The notes below the pieces were generated by a model. The model saw only the letters and a program-made list of their open reading frames with translations, was not told the DNA's origin and made no database searches. Position numbers and translations under genes: made by a program. A stretch of DNA of 64,000 bases from Staphylococcus simulans (GTDB lineage Bacteria; Bacillota; Bacilli; Staphylococcales; Staphylococcaceae). Positions 19,178 through 27,833 of the stretch are shown in pieces; position 1 is the stretch's first letter; each line of letters opens with the position of its first letter. The stretch is taken from positions 1-64,000 of the forward strand of contig NZ_MRZJ01000007.1 in the NCBI RefSeq assembly GCF_002994445.1. Reading direction: 5' to 3'.

Positions 19178-20659
19178 ATGCAAGATTTTACAAATGAAGA
19201 AGAATTTCAACGAATTGAACAGCTCCCTGCTGAAAGAATTACTGAACTCAAAGAAAAGTTCGCACAATCACCTTATAAACAAACCTTTCATTTACAGCCT
19301 CCATTTGGTTCAGCAGGCAAACCTAATGGTCTAATCTACGACAACAGCCAATATATAATGAGTCACGAATGGTATCCGTTTGCGATAAATAATGGTTTAA
19401 GCTACAGCTATGCTTACTTAAGTGCAGCATTGAATCACTTTGAATCTGAACATATATTGCTAAAACCTGATAGCGCTTATGATAATGAAGGAATTAAAGG
19501 AGGCAGTGCACTTAAAATAAATGAGCAGGTGCATTGGATTTATTCCGGCCAAATTTCTGATGCTGCGAGAGAAGGGCAATATACTCAATTGCTTGCACGA
19601 AAAAATCAAGAACAAGAGATTGTGAAGCAGACAACACCGATTGAACTAGAAGTTCCAAAAGGCTATCAAGATAGTCTGCATGATCCGAAGGTCTTTGAAA
19701 AAGAAGGACAACGCTATGTATTTATCGGTGCACAAACTGAGAAGCAGCAAGGAAGACTGTTAGCTTATGACGCAAATCAAGTCGATAAGTGGCAATTACT
19801 TGCACCGATTTATACGAATTTATCCAATTTCGGCAAGTATTGGCATTCACCTGATTATTTTGCGATAAATGGATATGATGTGCTGATGTTTACTGCTGAA
19901 TCCGAAGGTCATGCTTTAAGAGCAGGTTATTTAATGGGACACTTTGATTTTAATCATTTAAAAATGAACCATGGCGACTTTAAATTATGGGATGACGGGT
20001 TTGGATTTGTGTATCCTCAAACTTGTGTCGGCCAGCATGGTGAACGTATCCTTATCGGATTGCTTCAAACAGAAGGAGAGTATGAAAACATTTCAGAAAT
20101 TGATCAAGTCCCATGTCTTGCTTTGCCGCGACAATTGAATGTAATGAAAGGCAAAATGTATCAACAGCCGCATCCTAGCTTAAAAGCGTTGAGATTTAAT
20201 AAAGAATCGGCATTAGGTTATGCGAATAAATTTGCGAAACAGCTGCATCCATACGAAGGTACAAACTTTGAATTGCATGTTGATATTTTAGAAAACGATG
20301 CGACTGAAATTTATTTTGAAGTGAAGGTTTCAAAATTCAATTCCACAAAGATTATTTATAATACACATTCAAGATTAGTAACTTTAGATTGCAGCGAAAG
20401 CGGGGAAGTTCCGTTAAATGATGCTGAAACAAAATGTTCAGTACAACTCAGTCAAGATTTAGAACACTTGCAGATTTTTGCAGATCAATCGAGCATTGAA
20501 GTCTTCTGCAACCATGGAGAGCGTGTGATGTCATCACGTATCTTCCCGCCTGAAAATAGTACAGGTATCAGAGTAGGGACTGAATCAGGTCAAGCTTACT
20601 TGCAATTTACAAAATATGATTTGCATTCGCTATATGAAGAAAATGACAGTGAAGTTTAG
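19178..20659 (+). CDS. GH32-family ScrB-like protein with altered catalytic motifs
   Basis: This 493-residue protein has the length and layout of sucrose-6-phosphate hydrolase: a beta-propeller GH32 domain (about 35-330) and a C-terminal beta-sandwich (about 350-490). In S. aureus scrB also sits next to agrA. The active-site motifs are changed, however. The nucleophile motif NDPNG reads GKPNG (Lys48 in place of Asp). The acid/base motif WECPD reads WHSPD (His223 and Ser224 in place of Glu and Cys). The RDP motif reads HDP, with Asp169 kept. Two of three catalytic carboxylates are therefore missing, so hydrolysis of sucrose-6-phosphate is not expected. The frame is open and codon use is normal, so it is maintained. 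No scrR or scrA is adjacent. Confidence 0.8.
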   Translation: MQDFTNEEEFQRIEQLPAERITELKEKFAQSPYKQTFHLQPPFGSAGKPNGLIYDNSQYIMSHEWYPFAINNGLSYSYAYLSAALNHFESEHILLKPDSAYDNEGIKGGSALKINEQVHWIYSGQISDAAREGQYTQLLARKNQEQEIVKQTTPIELEVPKGYQDSLHDPKVFEKEGQRYVFIGAQTEKQQGRLLAYDANQVDKWQLLAPIYTNLSNFGKYWHSPDYFAINGYDVLMFTAESEGHALRAGYLMGHFDFNHLKMNHGDFKLWDDGFGFVYPQTCVGQHGERILIGLLQTEGEYENISEIDQVPCLALPRQLNVMKGKMYQQPHPSLKALRFNKESALGYANKFAKQLHPYEGTNFELHVDILENDATEIYFEVKVSKFNSTKIIYNTHSRLVTLDCSESGEVPLNDAETKCSVQLSQDLEHLQIFADQSSIEVFCNHGERVMSSRIFPPENSTGIRVGTESGQAYLQFTKYDLHSLYEENDSEV

Positions 20660-20708
20660 AAGGGGACGTTGAAGCGGGGATTATAATAAATAGTAATAAC
20701 CAATAAAG

Positions 20709-20740
20709 AAGGGCTGAAATCCAATGCGATTTCAGCCCTT
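20709..20740. terminator. Bidirectional terminator between the GH32 gene and agrA
   Basis: A perfect 13-bp stem (20709-20721 with 20728-20740) lies between converging genes. It ends the agrBDCA transcript on the minus strand. Confidence 0.85.
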
Positions 20741-20744
20741 AATG

Positions 20745-21461
20745 TTATATTTTTTTAAGATTTCTTACAGATATATAGCAATGTTCGCCATTTTTAAAGT
20801 AGACTTCACGATCTTTAGAAATGACTTCTTCAATATTATTGCGATTGAGTACAAAACTGTTGTGGCAACGGAAGAACCGTTCATCTAATTGACTTAAATC
20901 TTTCAAACTGCCGTAAAACTCAATTTGGCGATTGTCTAAATGTGCAATCAGACGGTGTGATTTTGATGAGGATTCAAAGAACATCACATCATCATAATTC
21001 ACATACACAGAATTGCTGCCGCGTTTAAGTTCAATAGTTTCGACACTTGATTCTTTTGAAAGCAGCTGCAAGCGTGTTAAAGCCGTTTCGATACAATCAA
21101 TAATACGTGTTTTCATTTCTGAAGGATCATCTTTAAATATGAAATCCATTGCTGCTACCTTATAAACAAATGTGAGATAAGTTAATTCACTATGACTGGT
21201 AATGAATATGATACTGCCGACAGAATCATAGTTTCTCAGTTCGCTGCCCAATTTAATGCCGTTAATATCTGCATCTAATTGAATATCTAAGAAATAGCAG
21301 CAAATCTCATTAGTAGATTTCGCAAATTCTAATACTTCATAAGGATCTGCTGTAGAAAGTGCGATTTCTAAAGGTTTCTCTTCAATCATAATGTAATTCT
21401 CAATAATTTCTTCAATATGTGCACGTTGTTGCGCATCATCTTCACAGATTATAATTTTCAC
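20745..21461 (-). CDS. agrA: Accessory gene regulator response regulator AgrA
   Basis: This 238-residue response regulator has a receiver domain (1-125) with phospho-acceptor Asp59 in YFLDI and a C-terminal LytTR DNA-binding domain (about 140-238). Cys199, a redox-sensing cysteine in S. aureus AgrA, is conserved (FFRCHNSF). It activates the P2 and P3 promoters of this locus through the direct repeats listed separately. It begins 2 bases after the agrC stop. It is the last gene of agrBDCA. Confidence 0.97.
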   Translation of the reverse strand: MKIIICEDDAQQRAHIEEIIENYIMIEEKPLEIALSTADPYEVLEFAKSTNEICCYFLDIQLDADINGIKLGSELRNYDSVGSIIFITSHSELTYLTFVYKVAAMDFIFKDDPSEMKTRIIDCIETALTRLQLLSKESSVETIELKRGSNSVYVNYDDVMFFESSSKSHRLIAHLDNRQIEFYGSLKDLSQLDERFFRCHNSFVLNRNNIEEVISKDREVYFKNGEHCYISVRNLKKI

Positions 21462-21463
21462 TT

Positions 21464-22765
21464 CTATTTCACATCCTCGCGACCTGTATTCATGATTTCA
21501 AGCTTTTGAATAAAGTAATGATTTTCAATTACTGTATCCAATAAGATATTGTCGGCATTATCCGCAATTTCTCGTAACGTTGATAACCCTAAACCTCTGT
21601 TCGAACCTTTTGTTGAAAAGTTCTCTTTAAAGAGTTCATGTACTTTAGGGATATCTTTTGCACATTTATTCATTACAATAATCGTAACCGCTTCTTCATT
21701 CTTCATAAATCCTATTTGAATTAAAGGATCTATAATCTCAGTAGAAGCCTCAATCGCATTATCTAAAATAATGCCCATGATTCTAGACAAGTCAATCATA
21801 TTCAAAGATATTTTAGTAATTTCATCTGGTACTTCTACACTGACTCTAATATTGTTTTCTTGTGCTTGAATAATCTTAGTCGTCAATAATCCTTTCAGCT
21901 CTCTGATCTGCAATCTTTCCAGACCATTGATTTTAAATGAATTCGTTTGAATATTATCCTTCAAAGGCACAATATTTTTATCAAAATACTCCTTCAAACC
22001 AGGCATATCATCATCTCTGATATATTCAGACATAGATAATAATATATTCACATAATCATGTCGGAACTTACGCATATCGTTATTAATCTTTTCAATACGC
22101 AACGTATATTTATAGTAATTCTCTATTTCTTGTACTTGACGTTTATACTTCATTTCTCGTAATACAGTGAAGCTGATGACAATCACAAGAATAACGATAG
22201 CTATGATAAAAGCAACATATACTAATACGACAAACTTGAATGATTGGCTAGAACTAATATTAGATGGCATCAGTAAGTATATAACCACAAATGTTACGGC
22301 TAAAAATACTGTTACAGTACCGATATAAAATTTGTTTGTCGAAAGATATGACCTTTTTAACTTCTTAGTTAAAAATCGAACTGCATATGCCAATAGAATA
22401 GATACAATCGTAAACATGAATAAATAAAGGAAATTAATAAATATTCTTTTAGGATCATATGCATCGAGAAGTATAAAAACAGACATGGCAGAAAGGTTAC
22501 CTAAATATAAAATCAGGACGCTTCCTACCATTGCCAGTAAAGAGTATAATTTAATTTTTTTGTATAAATAGATTGTGGTAAGTAGTATCACGATAAAAAG
22601 CGCGTATTTACCAATGATAAAATATGAAAAGCTACCCAATATATTTATGACTACCATCATTGCTATTTCTTTATAAGAATAACGTAAATTCAAAATAATT
22701 TTAGCTATTAAGAAGAGTAACATCCCTTGGTAAGTAGCTATGAAAATACCATTTAATAATTCCAT
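21464..22765 (-). CDS. agrC: AIP sensor histidine kinase AgrC
   Basis: This is a 433-residue sensor kinase of the HPK10 type. Residues 1-200 hold six or seven membrane segments that form the peptide receptor. The dimerisation region has the phospho-accepting His236 in KFRHDYVN. The ATPase has the N-box around IILDNAIEAS and the glycine-rich SNRGLGLS. It should recognise the peptide from the adjacent agrD. Its ribosome site (GAGAG) is weak, 42 bases after the agrD stop. Confidence 0.96.
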   Translation of the reverse strand: MELLNGIFIATYQGMLLFLIAKIILNLRYSYKEIAMMVVINILGSFSYFIIGKYALFIVILLTTIYLYKKIKLYSLLAMVGSVLILYLGNLSAMSVFILLDAYDPKRIFINFLYLFMFTIVSILLAYAVRFLTKKLKRSYLSTNKFYIGTVTVFLAVTFVVIYLLMPSNISSSQSFKFVVLVYVAFIIAIVILVIVISFTVLREMKYKRQVQEIENYYKYTLRIEKINNDMRKFRHDYVNILLSMSEYIRDDDMPGLKEYFDKNIVPLKDNIQTNSFKINGLERLQIRELKGLLTTKIIQAQENNIRVSVEVPDEITKISLNMIDLSRIMGIILDNAIEASTEIIDPLIQIGFMKNEEAVTIIVMNKCAKDIPKVHELFKENFSTKGSNRGLGLSTLREIADNADNILLDTVIENHYFIQKLEIMNTGREDVK

Positions 22766-22807
22766 GTTTTACACACTTTCTCTCACAATAAAGAATATAC
22801 TTTTATT

Positions 22808-22945
22808 TTATTTCTCTTCTTCTAACAGTTCTTTAGGAATTTCTGATTCATCGAAGTAGCCCCAGCAAGGGTTGTACTTAGCCAAGTTTCCAATTTTTTC
22901 AAAGATAAAAGCAAATAATTTAAAAATAGTGTTTAAAATGTCCAT
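22808..22945 (-). CDS. agrD: Autoinducing peptide precursor AgrD
   Basis: This 45-residue pro-peptide has three typical parts: an amphipathic N-terminal leader (MDILNTIFKLFAFIFEKIG), the AIP region around AKYNPCWGYF, and an acidic C-tail (DESEIPKELLEEEK). The thiolactone ring should be CWGYF, closed by Cys27 and Phe31, with a tail of YNP or KYNP. The cut after Phe31 by AgrB precedes DE, as is usual. The ATG overlaps the agrB stop as TAATG. The exact N-terminal cut is not readable from sequence. Confidence 0.95.
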   Translation of the reverse strand: MDILNTIFKLFAFIFEKIGNLAKYNPCWGYFDESEIPKELLEEEK

Positions 22946-23523
22946 TACAATACATCCTTTCTGTTTTTAGGGAAGAATATAGGCAATTGTGAACCACCTT
23001 GTAAAATGAGTCCTAACAAAATAAGTTGCTGATAAGGACTCGGTACAAAGAATGACATTGCGAACATTAACGTTGCAAGAGTGATTGCCATAATTTTCTT
23101 TTTCTTTATAAGTCGTGTGGGAATTGGTTGCTTAACTGTGGCAGCGGGTGCATATATAAATAGTGCAATTAATGCCATGACTGCCAAAATAATGATAATG
23201 CTGCTGGGAATGTTAAAGGTTACTAATCCTAACGGCAACATTACAAATAAAACAATACTTTCTATATAGCATGCAAAAGTAGATTTAGCATGCGCCCCGT
23301 GTGCGTAGTGTCTAATAATAAAATAGCTAAGATGAACAGTTAGTGTGTATAAGAAAACATGGAATAGAAGAGCAAGTCCATAAACGACAATAGTTTTGAA
23401 CAGGTTATTGAAAAAGACTTCTAGACCGAGCTTTATTTTTAAATAAGCGATACGATCAAGATTATTTCTCTTTTGCAGCGCTTGCGCCCAACGATCAATT
23501 TGTCTATTAAAAGCCTTTTGCAT
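22945..23523 (-). CDS. agrB: AgrD-processing membrane endopeptidase AgrB
   Basis: This 192-residue integral membrane cysteine protease removes the C-tail of AgrD and forms the thiolactone. The catalytic pair His78 and Cys85 is in RHYAHGAHAKSTFAC, with the same spacing as His77/Cys84 in S. aureus. Several hydrophobic segments follow. The ATG follows AAGGAG. The P2 -10 element lies only 22 bases upstream, so its leader is very short. Confidence 0.96.
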   Translation of the reverse strand: MQKAFNRQIDRWAQALQKRNNLDRIAYLKIKLGLEVFFNNLFKTIVVYGLALLFHVFLYTLTVHLSYFIIRHYAHGAHAKSTFACYIESIVLFVMLPLGLVTFNIPSSIIIILAVMALIALFIYAPAATVKQPIPTRLIKKKKIMAITLATLMFAMSFFVPSPYQQLILLGLILQGGSQLPIFFPKNRKDVL

Positions 23524-23544
23524 AGCCCCACTCTCCTTATTTTC

Positions 23545-23611
23545 ATTATACTACCAAAACGTATAATATAATGATTCATTGCCCAACTGTTCATTTTTCA
23601 TTCCAAACTGT
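23545..23611 (-). promoter_or_regulatory. agr P2 promoter with AgrA direct repeats
   Basis: On the minus strand, AgrA repeats ACAGTTTGG (23603-23611) and ACAGTTGGG (23582-23590) start 21 bases apart. TATAAT (23545-23550) begins 40 bases after the start of the second repeat. The long -35 to -10 spacing is normal for agr P2, which needs AgrA. Confidence 0.88.
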
Positions 23612-23652
23612 AGGAAATCTACTAATATGGTCATTTTAACATATTTTTATAG

Positions 23653-23719
23653 ACAGTTATGATTGAAAAAACATAAGTTAGGGATTATTCAACAATTTCT
23701 TTGGAATCGATGTTTTAAT
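23653..23719 (+). promoter_or_regulatory. agr P3 promoter with AgrA direct repeats
   Basis: AgrA-type repeats ACAGTTATG (23653-23661) and TAAGTTAGG (23674-23682) start 21 bases apart. The -10 TTTAAT (23714-23719) begins 40 bases after the start of the second repeat, exactly as in P2. The second repeat is weaker than either P2 repeat, which would fit a higher AgrA threshold for P3. Confidence 0.82.
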
Positions 23720-23921
23720 AAGGATGTATCACAGAGATGTGATAGGAAGTTGCGATAGCAAATTGCTTAGAAACAAATCGTTGTCTAAGGAATGTTGACT
23801 ATCAGACTTTTACTTAAGATTGCAAAGTAATCAGTTTACGGCATCGTTAATATTCTTCGTAGAAATAACATGCTTTAAACTAACTGATCATCCAACATGA
23901 AAATGAAAGGGGGCAATCAAC

Positions 23922-24002
23922 ATGGCAGGCGATATCGTAGGTACTATCGGTGAATTCGTAAAATTAATCATCGAAACAGTTAAAAAATTCACTCAAAAAT
24001 AA
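23922..24002 (+). CDS. hld: Delta-hemolysin (delta-toxin)
   Basis: This is a 26-residue amphipathic helix peptide starting MAGDIVGTIGEFVK and ending KKFTQK. It matches S. aureus delta-toxin in length and in the pattern of hydrophobic and charged residues. GGGGG at 23909-23913 is its ribosome site, eight bases before the ATG. It is exported without a signal peptide, probably by the Pmt transporter encoded at 35183-38376. Unlike the S. aureus peptide it has no tryptophan. Confidence 0.93.
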   Translation: MAGDIVGTIGEFVKLIIETVKKFTQK

Positions 24003-24278
24003 TCCCTTATTTTTGTTGTCCTTTGAGTATAAGCACTAAATTGTTTAATCCTTTAGCAGGCATTAATGTTTGTCCTTGCATTAATGCTTGCTTCTCTCAA
24101 AATTTGTACATCGAAAATGAAGCGTTCGATGGGCGAATAATTGTAGTTAAAAAATTATCGTGAGTAGCATTTAATTTATCAAATATCGGTAAATTCACTA
24201 AAATTTTTTCATAATTAATAACATCCCCAAAAATAGATAGAAAAAATAACTGTAAACATTCCCTTAATAATAAGTTAA

Positions 24279-24316
24279 AACCCATGAGTTACTCCCAAAC
24301 TCATGGGTTAATTTTT
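24279..24316 (+). terminator. RNAIII terminator
   Basis: A 12-bp stem (24279-24290 with 24298-24309) is followed by a T tract. The loop ACTCCCAA resembles the regulatory terminator loop of S. aureus RNAIII. Confidence 0.88.
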
Positions 24317-24333
24317 GCCTTGAAATAAGGATA

Positions 24334-25131
24334 TTAATCATGTTGATATAAATGCGGACGACGATTATCAAAAACAGGAATATTTTTACGCTGTTGTTTA
24401 ACTTCATCTAAATTAAGCTCAACAGTTAAGACTTCTTCTTGTGTTCCAGCTTCTGCCAGTATTTCTCCATTAGGATTAATGACAATAGAATGACCCGCAT
24501 ATTCAGTACTGCCGTCTTTTTCAAAGCCGCATGTGTTGCATGCTACGACAAAGATATCATTCTCGATAGCACGGCTTTGAAGCAATGTACGCCAGTGATT
24601 TAATCTTGCCATCGGCCATTCTGCAACATAGAAAAGAATATCTGCACCTTCAACAGCAGGATGGCGTGCAATTTCAGGGAAACGCAAGTCATAACAAATA
24701 ATCTGAGATGCTTTCACTTGATCAGAGAGAGAAAAAAGGTAAGGTACTTTTTCTCCGCCTGTTAAATACAGGTGCTCATCCAACATAGGAACGAGATGGA
24801 TTTTATCATATTGATAAATCAGTTCGCCTTCAGCATTAACAGTGAAAGCTGTGTTATACGTGTTGCCTTCTTTTTTATTTGAAACAGAACCTGCCACAAT
24901 TGTGACTTGGTATTTTTTAGATAACTGTTGAATGAAAGCAAGACTTTGCTTCAATTCATCATCTGCAAGCTGTGATAATTGTTCTAATGCGTAACTGTTG
25001 TTCCACATTTCTGGTAAAACAGCGACATCTGTATCATTTTCAAGATGTTCTGAGAATAGTGCTTCTATTTTATTTTGGTTTGCTGTTGCATTACCGTGTA
25101 CTAAATTAAATTGAAATAATTGGACTTTCAT
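24334..25131 (-). CDS. Carbon-nitrogen hydrolase (nitrilase superfamily, omega-amidase-like)
   Basis: This 265-residue cytosolic hydrolase has the Glu-Lys-Cys triad of the nitrilase superfamily: Glu41 in LPEMW, Lys110 in YDKIHLVPM and Cys146 in IICYDLRFPE. The motif set is closest to YafV/omega-amidase proteins, which deamidate 2-oxoglutaramate or related side products. The true substrate cannot be told from sequence. It converges on RNAIII, as its homologue does in S. aureus. The ATG has AAAGAACT upstream, a fair ribosome site. Confidence 0.88.
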   Translation of the reverse strand: MKVQLFQFNLVHGNATANQNKIEALFSEHLENDTDVAVLPEMWNNSYALEQLSQLADDELKQSLAFIQQLSKKYQVTIVAGSVSNKKEGNTYNTAFTVNAEGELIYQYDKIHLVPMLDEHLYLTGGEKVPYLFSLSDQVKASQIICYDLRFPEIARHPAVEGADILFYVAEWPMARLNHWRTLLQSRAIENDIFVVACNTCGFEKDGSTEYAGHSIVINPNGEILAEAGTQEEVLTVELNLDEVKQQRKNIPVFDNRRPHLYQHD

Positions 25132-25218
25132 AGTTCTTTCACTCCATTCTTCATAGTATTACTGTACTAGACTCTAAACAGGATTTCCAATTTTTATAAT
25201 AATCTGATTATTTCGATG

Positions 25219-25246
25219 TGTTACAAGGATTGTTACAAAGTGTTAA
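25219..25246 (+). promoter_or_regulatory. Triple TGTTAM direct repeat upstream of sdrH
   Basis: TGTTAC (25219-25224), TGTTAC (25231-25236) and TGTTAA (25241-25246) repeat at steps of 12 and 10 bases. This resembles the WalR motif (TGTWAH-N5-TGTWAH, step 11) but the spacing is off by one each way. It could be an operator for a response regulator. The rest of the gap to sdrH shows no gene. Confidence 0.35.
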
Positions 25247-25353
25247 ATATATTAATACTTCTTTTCATTCGCACATACATATAGAATTTAAAGAAAACTT
25301 CTTATATACTTAAGTTGATTGCTATATTTCTAAAAAAAGGGGGTGCTTTGAAC

Positions 25354-27003
25354 ATGAAAAAAAGATTATGGAAACTTTTGACTGTCACGATTGCGACAAC
25401 AGGTATACTCTTTCCAAATGCGGTAACAAAAGCTGCCGAAACAACAACTGATACTATGACAGAACAAACTGAACAGACAACAGATTCAACAAATACAAAT
25501 CAACCAGTGCAAGATACTACACAAGATACACCTAATGCAAATACGACAGAATCCGATACACAGTCATCTGATCCAACAACTGATACAACACAACCAGAAG
25601 CTGAACAGAATACAAAGCCGACAACAGATAAAACGAATACAGATGCTCAAGCACCTGACAATTCAACTTCTGGTGATACAACACAAAGTGAAACGGATGC
25701 CACGCAAAATAGTCAGCCAGCTGATAATACAACACAGCCGGATTCAGAAACGAATACAGATACAAACACTGACTCAAATACAGGTACGAATACGGATACT
25801 TCAACGGACTCAAATACTGGCAGTTCAGACAGTAATCATACAAATGATGGCAGTACTGGCACAGGTGACGGTACAGAAACGAATACGGATAGCAGCGGAA
25901 TTACAGATAATGGTACAACAGATAACGGTTCAACAGACGGCGACGGCGGGAATACAGACAGCGGTTCAACAGATACTAGCAAGCCGTCTGGGGGCAGCTC
26001 ATCTTCAGATTCAAATCAAGAAAAGCCTAAGCCTGATAAACCAGATCAAAATGTGCCGTCAGAGAATCAGCAAGGCTCAAGTTCTAACTCTGGCCAAAAT
26101 GGCGGTTCAACGATACCTCAAAAAGGGGAAGGACAACAAAAACCAGATTCTGATCATCAAGAAGAACCGACACCTGAAACACCAACCAATCCTGACGGGC
26201 CTTCAGAACAGCCGGATGATTCATCTAATCATCAAGATACACAATTTCCGCAAGCACAGTATCCAAACCGCCCGAATCGACCTGACAGATCTTCGGTGAA
26301 CGTTCCGTCACAAAGCAGACCACAAGGAAATTATGATGCTGCTCAATATGGATCAATTCCGAATTACAGCAGTAAGCTGAACCCGCTTCCTTGGACAAAT
26401 CGAAGCGGACAAAATGCGGACAGTACTTATTCAGATTACAGCAGCATGCCGTTTGCGGCTTATGGTCTGAATACCGACAGGTTCGGTCATTTGATTACCG
26501 GCTCTTTTAAATACAATCCGTTTATCGTGCATCAAGTAGGAACATTAAGCGAAGATACACGTGCAACAGTGAAAGATGTCAACGCTGTATTGAAACCGCA
26601 AAATTTCAGCAGCAACCAAAATTTAGATCACTTACAGCAAAGTACCGGTTATTTTAAATATCAATACTTCAGTCCTGCTCATGCACAGCAATATTATGCA
26701 AATCTTGACTTGCAGATTTTAGGGCTTGTGACAAGTGACTTAGGTTCAATGCCTGACTTGAAAGAAATCAAAAAAGATAAAAAAGCACATACGCAACAAA
26801 CGAAAAATGAAGACAAAACTGCAGACACTTCAAATCAGCAATCCTCAAAAGAAAAACAAGGCAACGATGAAAAAAATGCTGATACGAACAAATATCCAAG
26901 AATGATGAATGCTTTATTAATTGCATTCGGAGCAGCATTTGTATGGTTTGTAATACTCATGATCATGAAGCGCAGAAAAAAAGATGATAAAGATGAAGTA
27001 TAA
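25354..27003 (+). CDS. sdrH: SdrH-family Ser/Asp/Thr-rich membrane-anchored surface protein
   Basis: This 549-residue protein has a signal peptide (1-29, ending near VTKAAE). A low-complexity region rich in Thr, Asp, Ser, Asn, Gln and Pro (about 30-330) follows, then a folded domain (about 340-450) and a charged linker. One C-terminal membrane segment (about 515-537) is followed by a basic and acidic tail. There is no LPXTG sorting signal, so it should stay in the membrane and not be wall-linked. It sits beside mroQ and groESL, exactly as sdrH does in S. aureus. I chose the ATG at 25354 because AAAGGGGG lies ten bases before it; an ATG at 25315 would put 13 residues ahead of the signal peptide. 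Confidence 0.85.
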   Translation: MKKRLWKLLTVTIATTGILFPNAVTKAAETTTDTMTEQTEQTTDSTNTNQPVQDTTQDTPNANTTESDTQSSDPTTDTTQPEAEQNTKPTTDKTNTDAQAPDNSTSGDTTQSETDATQNSQPADNTTQPDSETNTDTNTDSNTGTNTDTSTDSNTGSSDSNHTNDGSTGTGDGTETNTDSSGITDNGTTDNGSTDGDGGNTDSGSTDTSKPSGGSSSSDSNQEKPKPDKPDQNVPSENQQGSSSNSGQNGGSTIPQKGEGQQKPDSDHQEEPTPETPTNPDGPSEQPDDSSNHQDTQFPQAQYPNRPNRPDRSSVNVPSQSRPQGNYDAAQYGSIPNYSSKLNPLPWTNRSGQNADSTYSDYSSMPFAAYGLNTDRFGHLITGSFKYNPFIVHQVGTLSEDTRATVKDVNAVLKPQNFSSNQNLDHLQQSTGYFKYQYFSPAHAQQYYANLDLQILGLVTSDLGSMPDLKEIKKDKKAHTQQTKNEDKTADTSNQQSSKEKQGNDEKNADTNKYPRMMNALLIAFGAAFVWFVILMIMKRRKKDDKDEV

Positions 27004-27030
27004 GGATAGGACCTTATTGGTCTTATCCTT
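27002..27030 (+). terminator. sdrH terminator
   Basis: A 12-bp stem (27002-27013 with 27019-27030, one mismatch) overlaps the sdrH stop and is followed by T-rich sequence. Confidence 0.75.
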
Positions 27031-27050
27031 ATTTCTTTAGAAAAGAAAAA

Positions 27051-27083
27051 TCACCTAACAAGCAACGATGACTTGTTAAGTGA
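27051..27083 (-). terminator. mroQ terminator
   Basis: A 12-bp stem with one wobble (27072-27083 with 27051-27062) is followed on the minus strand by a T run. Confidence 0.75.
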
Positions 27084-27089
27084 TCAGGT

Positions 27090-27833
27090 TTAAAAGTGAA
27101 TCAGATGAAAAATAAAAGAAACAGACTCTTGCATCTTCTTGATATCATCTGCAAAAAAGATTTGTATTGCGACGACATAACTGTTCATGAAAATATGAAT
27201 CAAGACAGGTACCGCAATTCGTTTGGTAAATACATAAAAACCCGCTAAAATGAAGCCCATACCAAAATAAATAATAATGAAGTCCGGGTCATTATGCGCT
27301 GACGCAAATAAAGCCGAACTGACTGTTCCGGCAATGATAAATCTGATGATTTTATTTCCTTTAAGGATATTAAAAATCTCACCGAATATAACTTTGCGGA
27401 AGACAAATTCTTCCATCAATGGTCCGGCAATTGCGACCAATACTATAAATATAGGGGCTTCTTGAATAATTTTCATAATCCCTGTCGTATTCGGACTGGG
27501 TTGATCAATTTTAAATACAAAATGATTAATTAGAGAAGCAATTACTTGATAAATCAGTACAGCAACGAGTCCTAAAAGCGCCCATGGTACTACAAAACGT
27601 TTTTGTACTTTCTTTTGCAACTCTAGTTGTGTTTTGTTTTTTACTTTATAATTCATCCAAAGAATGATAAGTGCTGCGGCAATCATTAATATGACTTGTG
27701 TATATGATGTCGCAAGCATCAATTGTTTACCTTTAAAATTATCATAAACACCTGCACGGTATAATACTTGAGGACCGAACAGTGCAAGACCGTATACTAT
27801 TAAGGTAAGAATTGAAAACCAAAGTCGTGACAT
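27090..27833 (-). CDS. mroQ: CPBP-family intramembrane glutamic protease MroQ
   Basis: This 247-residue membrane protease has about seven hydrophobic segments. The Abi/CPBP motifs are in order: EEFVFRK near residue 145, FASAHN near 184 and HIFMN near 222. In S. aureus MroQ acts with AgrB to mature the autoinducing peptide. The position beside sdrH and within 4 kb of agr is conserved. I chose the ATG at 27833, nine bases after GGAGG, over the TTG at 27839. It diverges from groES. Confidence 0.88.
   Translation of the reverse strand: MSRLWFSILTLIVYGLALFGPQVLYRAGVYDNFKGKQLMLATSYTQVILMIAAALIILWMNYKVKNKTQLELQKKVQKRFVVPWALLGLVAVLIYQVIASLINHFVFKIDQPSPNTTGIMKIIQEAPIFIVLVAIAGPLMEEFVFRKVIFGEIFNILKGNKIIRFIIAGTVSSALFASAHNDPDFIIIYFGMGFILAGFYVFTKRIAVPVLIHIFMNSYVVAIQIFFADDIKKMQESVSFIFHLIHF

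Larger units (their letters stand above)
23726..24316 (+). ncRNA. rnaIII: RNAIII, agr effector RNA
   Basis: The expected start near 23726 opens with the conserved hairpin ATCACAGAGATGTGAT (23728-23743), like the 5' end of S. aureus RNAIII. The RNA carries hld at 23922-24002, then a 3' domain with C-rich UCCC motifs (24003, about 24260 and in the terminator loop) that in S. aureus pair with target Shine-Dalgarno sites. It ends at a strong terminator (24279-24290 with 24298-24309) whose loop contains ACTCCC. Length is about 590 bases against 514 in S. aureus. Ends are inferred from sequence. Confidence 0.9.

Noticed and set aside
25532..26299. Long ORFs in other frames of sdrH
   Set aside because: They are shadows of the low-complexity Thr/Asp/Ser repeat region, with biased composition and no ribosome sites.
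25354..27003. LPXTG cell-wall anchor in SdrH
   Set aside because: No LPXTG or close variant precedes the C-terminal membrane segment.
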